A stretch of 64,000 bases of DNA from Microglena sp. YARC (GCA_022414725.1 CM039465.1:520106-584105); one strand, 5' to 3'; positions 44,716-57,296 are shown, counted from the first letter of the stretch. The notes: generated by a model from the letters alone, not told the origin. Made by a program: numbers and translations.

Positions 44716-44742
44716 GGCCTAGGGTTGATGCAAGATATACCA

Positions 44743-44822
44743 TAAAAGGTAATGATAACGCCTGGTGGAGCGTGGTGTTAAGGGAACCTGTCGTACGCAG
44801 GTAGAGAGCGGTCTTCTACCAA
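44743..44822 (-). mobile_element. SINE family 2, truncated copy
   Basis: On the plus strand AAAAGGTAATGATAACGCCT, GTGGTGTTAAGG, GTCGTACGCAGG and GAGCGGTCTTCTACC match the 3' part of the fuller minus-strand copy at 57979-58180. A third short fragment is at about 57780-57802. Confidence 0.75.
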
Positions 44823-44867
44823 GAGATACCATATACCGGTATATATGGTAAAATATACAGAATAATA

Positions 44868-45500
44868 TATACATATGGTAAAATATACAAATAAATATAC
44901 ATATGGTAAAAATATACAAATAAATATACATATGGTAAAATATACAAATAAATATACATATGGTAAAATATACAAATAAATATACATATGGTAAAATATA
45001 CAAATAAATATACATATGGTAAAATATACAAATAAATATACATATGGCAAAATATACAAATAAATATACATATGGTAAAATATACAAATAAATATACATA
45101 TGGTAAAATATACAAATAAATATACATATGGTAAAATATACAAATAAATATACATATGGTAAAATATACAAATAAATATACATATGGTAAAATATAAAAA
45201 TAAATATACATATGGTAAAATATAAAAATAAATATACATATGGTAAAATATAAAAATAAATATACATCTGGTAAAATATAAAAATAAATATACATCTGGT
45301 AAAATATACAAATAAATATACATATGGTAAAATATACAAATAAATATACATATGGTAAAATATACAAATAAATATACATATGGTAAAATAAAATATACAA
45401 ATAAATATACATATGGTAAAATATACAAATAAATATACATATGGTAAAATATACAAATAAATATACATATGGTAAAATATACAAATAAATATACATATAA
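44868..45500 (-). repeat. 28-bp AT-rich array, about 22 units
   Basis: The plus-strand unit is ATATACAAATAAATATACAT followed by ATGGTAAA. It lies between the two copies of the exon-5 donor edge. Three overlapping frames of YLYILPYVYLF type are shadows of the repeat. Confidence 0.93.
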
Positions 45501-45536
45501 CAAGGAACAGGCAACATGTAATACCCTGCAAGTCAC

Positions 45537-45731
45537 CTTTCCCACTCCCATAGCTCCTGCGTGGCTGCATGCTTGCCTTCTGCTGTTTGGGCGTCTTCTT
45601 CGGCCGACCGCTACTATCTATGCGGGATGTGACACCCGTGGATTGTCGTGCTAGGTCCCCGTTGCTGCCCCCCCCAGGGAAGATGACTTGTATTGGGGCA
45701 GGGGCCTTCCGCTTCAGACCCGAGTGCAGAC
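45537..45731 (-). CDS. BET-like gene exon 5: basic, AT-hook-like
   Basis: This exon of 64 complete codons, with phase 1 at both ends, lies between ATACACACAG and GTGACT. It encodes LHSGLKRKAPAPIQVIFPGG, then SSGRPKKTPKQQKA and RRSYGSGK. The GRPKK core resembles an AT-hook or nuclear localisation signal. The 3' edge with a donor GTAAGT is repeated at 44655-44715, on the far side of a 28-bp array. Its 5' part is repeated in decayed form at 46025-46200 and 47576-47660. A TAGGGA-family MITE end starts nine bases upstream of the acceptor. Confidence 0.83.
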
Positions 45732-45740
45732 CTGTGTGTA

Positions 45741-45815
45741 TAGGGATCCGCAATAGGATATCACATAATGTATGTATGTATGTATGTATGTATGTATGTA
45801 TGTATGTATGTATGT
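45741..45815. mobile_element. TAGGGA-family MITE end followed by (TATG)n
   Basis: TAGGGATCCGCAATAGGATA matches the 5' end of the TAGGGA MITE and then passes into a (TATG)n microsatellite (about 45772-45813). It lies nine bases from the exon-5 acceptor, so the polypyrimidine/branch region of that intron is at least partly MITE-derived. Confidence 0.6.
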
Positions 45816-45829
45816 AGAAAATGTTTCAG

Positions 45830-46010
45830 TGTTGTGTCTGTTCCAGTGTTCACTGTGGTTTTAGGGTTTACATGTTCCAGTGTTCATTGTTGTTTTAGGG
45901 TTTACATGTTACAGATTTCACTGTTGTTTTAGGGTTTACATGTTGCAGTGTTGCGTCTGTTTCAGTGTTCACTATTGTTTTATAGGGTTTATGAGTTTCA
46001 ATTTCAGAGC
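45830..46010 (+). repeat. 37-bp tandem repeat with TTTTAGGG motifs
   Basis: Four to five units of a TTCAGTGTTCACTGTTGTTTT-like sequence, each followed by AGGGTTTACATG. It contains TTTTAGGG (an algal telomere octamer) once per unit, but the unit is not a telomere repeat. Confidence 0.75.
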
Positions 46011-46024
46011 TTTTTATTCAGCGT

Positions 46025-46272
46025 TTACTGCTACGCCCCCAAAGGAAAATGAGTTGCATGGGGGTGGGGGCCCCCAAAGGAAAATGAGTTGCAGAGGGGT
46101 ACGCCCCCAAAGGAAAATGAGTTGCATGGGAGTGGGGGCCTTGTGCTAGAGCCCTCTCTGACCCCCCCTTGGGTGGGAGCAGTCAGATGAGAAACAGGTT
46201 GGCAGGGATGATGGTCTGAGCTGATTTAGTCTTGCTTCAGTTCAAATGCTCATTTTCCAGTGCCAAGGGCCA

Positions 46273-46309
<37 letters not shown>

Positions 46310-46345
46310 AAACAAACAAACAGTTTGTGGTTCATTCCTGTCATG
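46025..46345 (-). repeat. Decayed copies of exon 5 5' part and C-run
   Basis: Three copies of a GGCCCCCACxCCCATGCAAC / TCATTTTCC segment resemble exon 5 (GGCCCCTGCCCCAATACAAG / TCATCTTCCC). One carries upstream sequence resembling the exon start. A poly(C) run of about 40 lies at 46267-46308. A direct repeat of this block, including AGCAGTCAGATGAGAAACAG, recurs at 47576-47835. Confidence 0.65.
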
Positions 46346-46437
46346 GGCGTCAATGAATTAGATTGATTTAATTAATTACATCAATTTATTTAAATGTACT
46401 TCATGCAAACAAACAAGTTGTGGTGCTATTTTTATTG

Positions 46438-47575
46438 CTATCTCCATAGGTGCCTAAGTCAGACCCTGAGTGATACGGATGGATTGAGCCTATGCCCTCA
46501 AGTCCAAAAACAAAGATTTTTTGCTAATAAGTTGCCCAATCCACATTTCAGTTCAACACACAAATACTCGGATTTGGGTTTTCTCAAATGGTGGGCTGAC
46601 CAGGTCAAGTGAACATGCTAATTTGTACTATGGGTTCCCTAAGTCGATACGGGCTTTTACGTAGGAAGTGATACGGAGCCTATCGCGACCGGAAACAAGC
46701 CATTTTAAAAGAACAATGGGTACAAAATATTGGTGTAACGTCTTTCCTACCAGTAGTTATTACGGAAGGTCTTTGGAAGGCAGTACACAGGCAGTACAGT
46801 TGAGTACGGACCCCCAAAACACTGATTATTTTACATTTCGTGGGTGTCCTAAGTCTAGGTCAGAGTTGCACAGCCTCAATTGAAACATTTTGGGCCCCGG
46901 TTTTGATCTATCTCAAGATACAACGTGCATAACAACTTTTTCTTTTTTTCGAAAATTCAAAATTCAAAATTCAAATATGTTTGAAAATAAATTCAAAAAA
47001 CAAACTTTTTTAATTTGTCTTCTCAAACACTTCCACATCTGAACTCAGTTTTTGATTTGGGGTAGATCATTGAAAACACACCCTTAATCCTGAGCCATGG
47101 TGTGGTAGGCCTAAAGGGAGGTGTATTTAATTTTTATATTAAATTCTTATAAGATGTATCATATTGCTTTTATATTTCAGTAGATTTCCGAGGCCAAAGG
47201 CTGAGCGCAGCCTCCGTTGCCTTATATGAATAGGGGTCGATAAGCCTTTCGTCCTCCTCAGGTACCTTTTCTTCGGAATAGGCTCGTCTCGCGGTCTCTC
47301 TGGTATCTGACTTCGATCTGGATTGGTATTTTGTATCATAATTATCGCACATCTATGATGTACTGCCACCGGCCTGCCGAACAAGGCTGCTCGCGACCAG
47401 ATGCGAACGCGCACGAAAAGTAGCTGCGCGCATAGCTGACACCGTAGGCGAACAATATGAGCCTGACAGAGATTCGATTCCGAGCAGTTTGGGCCATATA
47501 CGGCTCTGTATCACATTCTTTGTATCGACTTAGGGCGTTTTCGGACTTTAGGGCACTATGGAGATACACCCCAAT
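46438..47575. mobile_element. Candidate TIR DNA transposon, non-autonomous
   Basis: The left end CTATCTCCATAGGTGCCTAA and the right end (reverse complement) GTATCTCCATAGTGCCCTAA form imperfect inverted repeats. Sub-terminal blocks CCCTAAGTCGATAC and GTGATACxGAGCC are also inverted between 46632-46680 and 47488-47535. No transposase was recognised. A short minus-strand frame at 47139-47414 is unassigned. I could not see a clear target duplication. It sits between two direct repeats (46111-46345 and 47576-47835). Confidence 0.5.
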
Positions 47576-48975
47576 AGAAAATGAGTTGCCGCTGAAAGTG
47601 GGGGCCTAGCACTTGAGCCCTGACTAACACACACCCTGGGTTGGGAAGCAGTCAGATGAGAAACAGGTTGGCAGGGATGATGTTCTGAGCTTGATTTAGT
47701 CTTGCTTCAGTTCAAATGCACATTTTCCAGTTGTGTAAGTGCTACCCCCCCCCCCCCCCCTCCCCCCCCTCCCAAACTAACAAACAAAACAAAACAAAAA
47801 AAACAAAAAAAGTGTGTGGTTCATATACCTGACATGAGGGCGCCAATGAATTAGATTGATTTAATTTTTATGTTCATTAATTGCAAATGAATTTAATGCG
47901 AACAAACAGTTTGTGGTTCATACCTGACATGGGTGTAAATTAATTATATTCATTCAGTTCAAATGTATGCAAAAAACAAACAGTTAATGTTTCATACCTG
48001 ACATGGGCATCAATCGCAAATTAGATCAATTTAATAATTATAAATTGATTGGTTTAAATTTATTCAATGCAAGCAAAGAGGTTTTGGTTCATTCCTGACA
48101 TAAATAAAATAAAAATAAATAAAGGTGTAAAGGAATTGGATCAATTAAATTAATCGATTTTAAATGTATTAAATGCAAACTAACAGGTTGTGGTTCATAC
48201 CTGTCATGGGCGATTTGGTTCTGGACATTTGCCAGTGTTTTTTTATTTCAGATTGTTGAATAAAAGAAAACAGTGACATTGCATGTTCATGTCTGACATG
48301 ACTGTGAATGTAAATACATGTATCGTTAAAGTAAATACCAATGAAACATACTGGTAACGTTGGTAAATTTAGTGGTGTAATGAAATGCACAATACACAGA
48401 TCGTGTGCATACCTTGACATGGGCGATTCAGTTCTGAAGTCATATGGCATGTGCATGTCTGACGTGATTAGGGTCGCTATGTCATATTAATATTAGAGAA
48501 TAAATTATATTACTATAATATTATATAATATTAGTCGGACGAGCCGTCTCACCAGAATTCGAATTTATTGAAAATTAAATATTATTTGTGACACTATAAT
48601 AATATCAGTTAATATTAGTTTTTTAAACACTATATAAGTGCCGTTCCCTAGACAGTGATTTTGGCGCGTCATCCACTATGGAGGGGTCATATAAAACAAC
48701 ACTCCAGATCTTTTACATGTTTTATATACGTTTAATTCATTTTTGGTATTATTAATTAAATTATATCATTTAAAATGTTTTCAATGCAAACACACGGGTT
48801 GTGGTGCGTACCTGGCATGGGCGATTGGGTTCCAAACATTGGCATGTTCATGTCTGACGTGACTGTGAATATAAATACATGTATCGCATAAGTAAAATAC
48901 CATGGAAACATACTTGTAACTGTAACATGTTAGTTTGATGAATGTAAATGCTAACACACAGATTCTGGCGCATAC
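47576..48975 (-). repeat. AT-rich degenerate tandem region with repeated donor-like motif
   Basis: About nine copies of a CGCCCATGTCAG|GTATGAACC-like motif (minus strand) occur at roughly 46345, 47850, 47935, 48000, 48095, 48205, 48420, 48815 and 48970, separated by AT-rich spacers. A block containing GACTGTGAAT and TAAATACATGTATCG is duplicated at about 48285-48375 and 48845-48935. No intact gene. Confidence 0.6.
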
Positions 48976-49127
48976 CTGACATGGGCGATTCTGTTCCAAA
49001 CATTTGCATGTGCATGGTCTGACGTGAATTGGCACATCATTCTACTCTGGAGGGTCATAATCAATGCACATGCGTGCCCGGTGCTCGAGCCGCCAGCACC
49101 CACTGCGAAGCCGGGCCAGCAAAACGC
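48976..49127 (-). pseudogene. Possible relic exon in intron 4
   Basis: Between AAGGCAG and the donor-like GTATGC, a minus-strand frame reads VLLARLRSGCWRLEHRARMC then IDYDPPE. It meets TAG, and continues NDVPIHVRPCTCKCLEQNRPCQ in the same frame. Its end phase does not fit the exon 4-exon 5 junction, which already joins cleanly without it. A skipped or decayed exon is the best guess. Confidence 0.3.
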
Positions 49128-49164
49128 CTGCCTTGGCACTCGCTGTAGTTCACCACCCCCGGGC

Positions 49165-51090
49165 AAGAGTGCAAAACGTTACCTATGTAAATGAAAAAAC
49201 ACATTTCTTAAGTGGGCAGAGCACACTACCTATGTAAATGTAAATAAACATAGCTGAACCGGGCAGAGCACAATACCAATGTAAATGTGAATACACATTC
49301 CTGAAGTGTACATACACGCCTTAACCGGGCAGAGCACGCCACCAATGTTAACGCAAATACACATTTCTGAAGTGTAAATACGCATATCTTAACTGGGGAG
49401 AGCAAGTTGCCCTGCAAATGCAAATACATGTATCTAGGGTGTAAATACACGTCTTAACCGGGCAGAGCAAGTTGCCTATGCAAAAGTAAATACACATATC
49501 TTAGATGTAAATACACATATATTAACATGCAGAGCACATTTACCCTATGTAAATGCAAATACACATATCTTAAGTGTAAATACACATATCTTAAATGTAA
49601 ATACATATATATTAACCGGGCAGAGCAAGTTGCCTATGCAAATGCAAATACACATATCTTCACCGGGGAGAGCAAGTTGCCTATGCAAATGCAAATGCAT
49701 GGTATCTAAGGGTAAATACAAATCTCGGAAACCGGGCAGAGCACGTCACCAATGTAAATGTAAAAACACATATCTTAAATGTAAATATATACATATATAT
49801 ATATATTTTATATATATATTAACCGGGAAGAGAGCACGTTACCTATGTAAATGTAAAAAAAACATATATTAGTGGGCAGAGCACGTTACATAAGTAAATG
49901 TGAATATTTTTTTTTTTTTTTTTTTTTCACATATCTCAGGTGTAAATACATATACATTAACCGGGCAGAGCACGTTACCTATCTTAAGTGTAAATACACA
50001 TATCTTGAGTGTAAATACATATACCATTAACCGGTTGCAGAGCACGTACCTATCTTAAGTGTAAATACACATATCTTGAGTGTACAATACATATATACAT
50101 TAACGGCGGCAGAGCACGTTACCTATCTTAAGTGTAAATACACATATCTTAAGTGTAAATACATATACATTAACCGGGCAGAGCACGTTACCTATCATTA
50201 TAAGTGTAAATACAACATATCCTTGAGTGTAAATACATATACATTAACCGGGCAGAGCACGTTACCTATCTTAAGTGTAAATACACATATCTTGAGTGTA
50301 AATACATATACATTAACCGGGCAGAGCACGTTACCTATCTTAAGTGTACATACACATATCTTGAGTGCAAATACATATACATTAACCGGGCAGAGCACGT
50401 TACCTATCTTAAGTGTAAATACACATATCTTAAGTGTAAATACATATACATTAACCGGGCAGAGCACGTTACCTATCTTCAGTGTAAATACACATATCTT
50501 AAGTGTAAATACATATACATTAACCGGGCAGAGCACGTTACCTATCCTAAGTGTACATACACATATCTTAAGTGTAAATACATATACATTAACCGGGCAG
50601 AGCACGTTACATAAGTAAATGTGAATACACATATCTTAAGTGTAAATACATATACATTAACCGGGCAGAGCACGTTACCTATCTTAAGTGTAAATACACA
50701 TATCTTGAGTGTAAATACATTATTCATTAACGGCAGACAAGCACGTCACCTATCTTAAGTGTAAATACACATATCTTAAGTGTAAATACATATACATTAA
50801 CCGGGCAGAGCACGTTACCTATCTTAAGTGTAAATACACATATCTTGAGTGTAAATACACATATCTTAAGTGTAAATACATATACATTAACCGGGCAGAG
50901 CACGTTACCTATCTTCAGTGTAAATACACATATCTCAAGTGTAAATACATATACATTAACCGGGCAGAGCATGTTACCTATCTTAAGTGTAAATACACAT
51001 ATCTTGAGTGTAAATAAAACATACTTATGTTAAATACATATACATTAACCGGGCAGAGCACGTTACTTACGTAACTGTGAATACAAATAA
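49165..51090 (-). repeat. 69-bp array with ATAG|GTAACG motif
   Basis: About 17 regular units lie at 49900-51060, with more degenerate ones at 49165-49900. The plus-strand unit contains TAAGTGTAAATACACATATC, TTAAGTGTAAATACATATAC and ATTAACCGGGCAGAGCACGT. On the minus strand many units carry a donor-like ATAG|GTAACG. Apparent 23-residue repeat proteins are shadows. Confidence 0.9.
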
Positions 51091-51106
51091 TCAGGCCTGC
51101 ACATGT

Positions 51107-54100
51107 TATTACCTATATTGTAGCAAACAGGCCGGCCCCCTCAACCTCACGCCTTGTAATAAGGCGTACCGTTTATTTATTACCTTTATTGAAGTGAACA
51201 GGCTGGCCCCCTCAACCTCACGCCTTGTAATACGGCATACTATTAATGTCTGTTATTATAAACCTAATGGCAGCCACACGGCTGGCCCCCTCAACCTCAC
51301 GCCTTGGCTATTAATGTTTATTTATAACCATCATGGCAGCAGCATCACGCTGGCCCCAACCTCACGCCTTGTAATACGGCATTACTATTAATGTGTTATT
51401 TATAACCTACATGGCAGCACACGGGCTGGCCCCCTCAACCTCACGCCTTGTAATACGGCATACTATTAATGTGTTATTTTATAAAGCCACATGGCAGCAA
51501 CGGGCTGGCCTTGTAATACCATACTCACCTACGCCTTGTAATAGCAACTATTAATGTGTTTATTTTATAACCACATCTGGCAGCACACGGGCCTGCCCCC
51601 TCAACCGGCTGCGCCCCCTCAAGCCTCACTGGGCAGCACGGTTATTTAATAACCACTTCAACCTCACGCGGCATGTTAATCGCACACATACTATTATGTG
51701 TTAATTTATAACCCTACATGGCAGCACACGGGCTGGCCCCAACTTCTACGCCACGCATACTATTAATGTGTTATTTATCCCACATGGCAGCACACCTCAC
51801 GCTTGTAAATACGGCATACTATTAATTGTGTTATTTATAACATACATGGCAGCACACGGGCTGGCCCCCTCAACCTCACGCCTTGTAATACGGCATACTA
51901 TTAATGTGCTATTTATAACCACATGGCAGCACACGGGCTGGCCCCCTCAACCTCACGCCTTGTAATACGGCATACTATTAATGTGTTATTTTTATAACCA
52001 CATGGCAGCACACCTCCTTCAACCTCACGCCTTGTAATACGGCATACTATTAATGTGTTATTTATAACCTACATGGCAGCACACGGGCTGGCCCCCTCAA
52101 CCTCACGCTTGTAATACGGCATACTATTATGTGTTATTTAATAACCTACATGGCAGCACACGCTGGCCCCTCAACCTCCGACTTGTAATACGGCATACTA
52201 TTAATGTGTTATTTATAACCTACATGGCAGCACACGGGCTGGCCCCTCAACCTCACGCACTTGTAATACGGCATACTATTAATGTGTTATTTATAAACCT
52301 ACATGGCAGCACACGGGCTGGCCCCCTCAACCTCACGCCTTGTAATACGGCATACTATTAATGTGTTATTTATAACCTACATGGCAGCACACGGGCTGGC
52401 CCCCTCAACCTCACGCCTTGTAATACGGCATACTATTAATGTGTTATTTATAACCTACATGGCAGCACACGGGCTGGCCCCCTCAACCTCACGCCTTGTA
52501 ATACGGCATACTATTAATGTGTTATTTATAACCTACATGGCAGCACACGGGCTGGCCCCCTCAACCTCACGCCTTGTAATACGGCATACTATTAATGTGT
52601 TATTTATAACCTACATGGCAGCACACGGGCTGGCCCCCTCAACCTCACGCCTTGTAATACGGCATACTATTAATGTGTTATTTATAACCTACATGGCAGC
52701 ACACGGGCTGGCCCCCTCAACCTCACGCTTTGTAATACGGCATACTATTAATGTGTTACTTATAACCTACATGGCAGCACACGGGCTGGCCCCCTCAACC
52801 TCACGACTTGTAATACGGCATACTATTAATGTGTTATTTATAACCTACATGGCAGCACACGGGCTGGCCCCCTCAACCTCACGACTTGTAATACGGCATA
52901 CTATTTAATGTGTTATTTATAACTACTACATCGGGCTGCTCACCTCACGCAGCACACTGGCGGGCTGGCCCCCTCAACCTCACGCCTTGTAATACGGCAT
53001 ACTATTAATGTGTTACTTATAACCTACATGGCAGCACACGGGCTGGCCCTTGTAATACGGCTCTATTAATGTGTTTTTTTATAACCTGGCAGCACACGAC
53101 TTGTAATACGGCATACTATTAATGTGTTATTTATAACCTACATGGGCAGCACACTTGCGGCATACTATTGAATGTGGCCCTCAACCTCACGCCTTGTAAT
53201 ACGGCATACTATTAAACATGTGTTTATTTATAACTACATTGTATGGCAGCACACGGCTGCAGCATACCCCTCAACCTCACCGCCCCTCAACCTTGTAATA
53301 CGGCATACTATTAATGTGTTATTTATAACCTACATGGCAGCACACGGGCTGGCCCCCTCAACCTCACGCCTATGTAATACGGCATATGCTATTAATGTGT
53401 TTATTTATAACCTACATGGCAGCACACGGGCTGGCCCCCTCAACCTCACGCCTTGTAATACGGCATACTATTAATGTGTTATTTATAACCTACATGGCAG
53501 CACACGGGCTGGCCCCCTCAACCTCACGCCTTGTAATACGGCATACTATTAATGTGTTATTTATAACCACATGGCAGCACACGGGCTGGCCCCCTCAACC
53601 TCACGCCTTGTAATACGGCATACTATTAATGTGTTATTTATAACATACATGGCAGCACACGGGCTGGCCCCCTCAACCTCACGCCTTGTAATACGGCATA
53701 CTATTAATGTGTTATTTATAACCTACATGGCAGCACACGGGCTGGCCCCCCCCCTCAACCTCACGCCTTGTAATACGGCATACTATAATGTGTTATTTAT
53801 AACACATGGCAGCACACGGGCTGGCCCCCTCAACCTCACGCCTTGTAATACGGCATACTATTAATGTGTTATTTATAACCTACATGGCAGCACACGGGCT
53901 GGCCCCTTCAACCTCACGCCTTGTAATACGGCATACTATTAATGTGTTATTTATAACCACATGGCAGCACACGGGCTGGCCCCCTCAACCTCACGCCTTG
54001 TAATACGGCATACTATTAATGTGTTATTTATAACCTACATGGCAGCACACGGGCTGGCCCCCTCAACCTTCCACGCCTTGTAATATACTGATGGCATACT

Positions 54101-56115
54101 ATTAATGTGTTATTTTACCTAACCACATGGCAGCACACGGGCTGGCCCCTCAACCTCACGCCTTGTAATACGGCATACTATTAATGTGTTATTTATAACC
54201 TACATGGCAGCACACGGGCTCCATACACACCTCCACGCTTTGTAATACGGCATACTATTATGTGTAACGCCTAATACGGCATACTATTAATGTGTTATTT
54301 ATAACCTACATGGCAGCACACGGGCTGGCCCCCTCACCTCACGACTTGTAATACGGCATACTATTAATGTGTTATTTATTTATAACCTACATGGCAGCAC
54401 ACGGGCTGGCCCCTCAACCCTCACGACTTGTAATACGGCATACTATTAATGTGTTTATTTATAACCTACATGGCAGCACACGGGGCTGGCCCCCTCAACC
54501 TCACGCCTTGTAATACGGCATACTATTAATGTGTTATTTATAACCTACATGGCAGCAACACGGGCTGGCCCCCTCAACCTCACGCCTTGTAATACGGCAT
54601 ACTATTAATGTGTTATTTATAAACCTACATCGGCAGCACACGGGCTGGCCCCCTCAACCTCACGCCTTGTAATACGGCATACTATTAATGTGTTATTTAT
54701 AACCTACATGGCAGCACACGGGCTGGCCCCCTCAACCTCACGACTTGTAATACGGCATACTATTAATGTGTTATTTATAACTCTACATGGCAGCACACGG
54801 GCTGGCCCCCTCAACCTCACGCCTTGTAATACGGCATACTATTAATGTGTTATTTATAACCTACATGGCAGCACACGGGCTGGCCCCTCAACCTCACGCC
54901 TTGTAATACGGCATACTATTAATGTGTTATTTATAACCTACAATGGCAGCACACGGGCTGGCCCCCTTACAACCTACAACCTGGCAGCACACGGGCGACT
55001 TGTAATACGGCATACTATTAATGTGTTATTTATAAACCTACATGGCAGCACACGGGCTGGCCCCCTCAACCTCACGCCTTGTAATACGGCATACTATTAA
55101 TGTGTTATTTTATAACCTACATGGCAGCACACGGGCTGGCCCCCTCAACCTCACGCCTTGTAATACGGCATACTATTAATGTGTTATTTATAACCTACAT
55201 GGCAGCACACGGGCTGGCCCCCTCAACCTCACGACTTGTAATACGGCATACTATTAATGTGTTATTTATAACCTACATGGCAGCACACGGGCTGGCCCCC
55301 TCAACCTCACGCATACTTTTGTAATACGGCATACTAATTAATGGTGTTATTTATAACCTACATGGCAGCACACGGGCTGGCCCCCTCAACCTCACGCCTT
55401 GTTAATACGGCATACTATTAATGTGTTATTTATAACCTACATGGCAGCACACGGGCTGGCCCCTCAACCTCACGCCTTGTAATACGGCATACTATTAATG
55501 TGTTATTTATAACCTACATGGCAGCACACGGGCTGGCCCCCTCAACCTCACGCCTTGTAATACGGCATTCTATTAATGTGTTTATTTATAACCTACATGG
55601 CAGCACACGGGCTGGCCCCCTCAACCCCACGACTTGTAATACGGCATACTATTAATGTGTTATTTATAACCTACATGGCAGCACACGGGCTGGCCCCCTC
55701 AACCTCACGCCTTGTAATACGGCATACTATTAATGTGTTATTTATAACCTACATGGCAGCACACGGGCTGGCCCCCTCAACCTCACGCCTTGTAATACGG
55801 GCCATACTATTAATGTGTTATTTATAACCTACATGGCAGCACACGGGCTGGCCCCCTCAACCTCACGCCTTGTAATACGGCATACTATTAATGTGTTATT
55901 TATAACCTACATGGCAGCACACGGGCTGGCCCCCTCAACCTCACGCCTTGTAATACGGCATACTATTAATGTGTTATTTATAACCACATGGCAGCACACG
56001 GGCTGGCCTCCTCAACCTCACGCCTTGTAATACGGCATACTATTAATGTGTTATTTATAACCTACATGGCAGCACACGGGCTGGCCCCCTCAACCTCACG
56101 ACTTATAATTAGGCG
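51107..56115 (-). repeat. 78-bp array, about 60-65 units, next to exon 4 donor
   Basis: The plus-strand unit contains TAACCTACATGGCAGCACAC, GGGCTGGCCCCCTCAACCTC, ACGCCTTGTAATACGGCATA and CTATTAATGTGTTATTTA. On the minus strand each unit has TGTAG|GTTATAAATAAC, resembling the start of intron 4 (ATATAG|GTAATAAATAA). At the far end (51110-51180) are closer copies of that junction (CAATATAG|GTAATAA). Frames of MAAHGLAPSTSRLVIRHTIN type are shadows. Indel-rich patches lie at 51380-52300, 52900-53300 and 54050-55600. Confidence 0.92.
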
Positions 56116-56166
56116 TACTATTAATTTATTACTTTTATTTTATTTTAAATATTATTTATTTATTAC

Positions 56167-56833
56167 CTATATTGCGCTTGGCTTTTGTGCCTGAGGTCAC
56201 CCATTGCTGCCTGTGCTGCGAGGTGGGAGCTGGTGGAGGGGTGATGGTGTGGGTGGTTGCAGCGGGGGTTGGGTTGGTTGTTGCTGCAGCTGGTACTGTG
56301 GGGGCGGTTGTGGCGGTTGTAGCAGTTGTAGCTGCGAGGGGTGGGGTGGTTGATGCTGCGGCTGGTACTTTGGGGGCGGTTGTAGCAGTTGTAGCGGTTG
56401 TAGCCCCAGCAGGACCTGCTTCACCTGCAGCTGAAGGTGCAGCCCCAAGAGCAAGGCCAGTTGGCTTGTCCCCAGCGGCCGGGGCTTGCTCGGCTGCAGC
56501 TGATGCCCAAGTGGTAGGGGGTACAATGAATTTGAAAGCAGGTTTTTCGAAGCTACTTAGAAGAGACGGGATTTGAGGTCCAGGAGTTCCTTGCCCTCCT
56601 GCCGGGCCTGCCCCTTGTCCGGGGCCCCCATTAAAGCCCATGTCAGTAGCTGCTGTTGTTTTGTCGCCTGTTTTGTCGCCTGTTATGTCAGCAGGGCCCA
56701 GCGTGGCTTCATTGGTCGCCGTAGTGGTGTGGGAGAGGGGGAGGAGTGTCGCTGTGTCCGAAGTACATGTTGCTACAAGATGCTGCAGCTGGCGAAGTAG
56801 CAGAGCGTCGTACTTGCCCAGGTTGACTTGTAC
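56167..56833 (-). CDS. BET-like gene exon 4: end of NET domain and Ala/Thr/Pro-rich region
   Basis: It opens VQVNLGKYDALLLRQLQHLV, matching the last NET helices (I-x-(I/L)...L...TLR-(E/Q)-L...V). About 200 residues of Thr/Ala/Pro/Gly-rich sequence follow, with TTATTATTAPxVPAA repeats, ending GTKAKRNI and a donor GTAATA in phase 1. The acceptor at 56834 (CCGAAAG) keeps frame with exon 3. The alternative CTGAGCAG at about 56875 would not. The first 40 nt and upstream intron are repeated at about 56985-57065 and 57440-57520. The 3' edge motif ATAG|GTAATAA recurs at 51110-51180. Confidence 0.82.
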
Positions 56834-57229
56834 CTTTCGGGAGTCGGGGGCGGGCTCTCTCCATCTGCCCACGCCTGCTCAGTAAATGGTTGGGGGTGGG
56901 GTGGGGTGGGTGTGGGTGTGGGTGGGGAAGTGTGTGTGGGCAGTGAGTGTGGTCGTGGGCAGTGGGTGTGGGTGGCTGTCGAAGCAGCAGAGCGTCGTAC
57001 TTGCCCAGGTGGAGTTGTACCTTTCGGGATTGGGGGCGGGCTTTCTCCATCTGCCCACGCCTGCTCAGTAAATGTGTGTGTGTGTGTGTGTGTGGGTGTG
57101 TGTGTGTGGGGGGGGGGGGGGGGGGGCGGGGGCAGTAGGTGTGGGTGCGAGAAGTGTGCGTGGCAGTGGGTGTGGGCAGTGTGCAGTGGATGTGTGTGTG
57201 TGCAGTGTGTGTGGGGGGGGGGAAGTGTG

Positions 57230-57296
<67 letters not shown>

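Noticed and set aside
44719..45517. Hydrophobic YLYILPYVYLFVYFT frames resembling membrane proteins
   Set aside because: All three minus-strand frames are open because the 28-bp unit has no stops. Only the exon-5 part at the right end is coding.
45830..46010. Interstitial telomere repeat (TTTTAGGG)
   Set aside because: The octamer occurs once per 37-bp unit, not in tandem.
47139..47414. 91-residue minus-strand ORF as a transposase
   Set aside because: No recognisable motif and no splice or start context. Left unassigned within the candidate TIR element.
51107..56115. Repeat proteins of MAAHGLAPSTSRLVIRHTIN type
   Set aside because: The 78-bp unit is a multiple of three. There is no start context, no splice logic on the plus strand, and the frame is lost at each indel.
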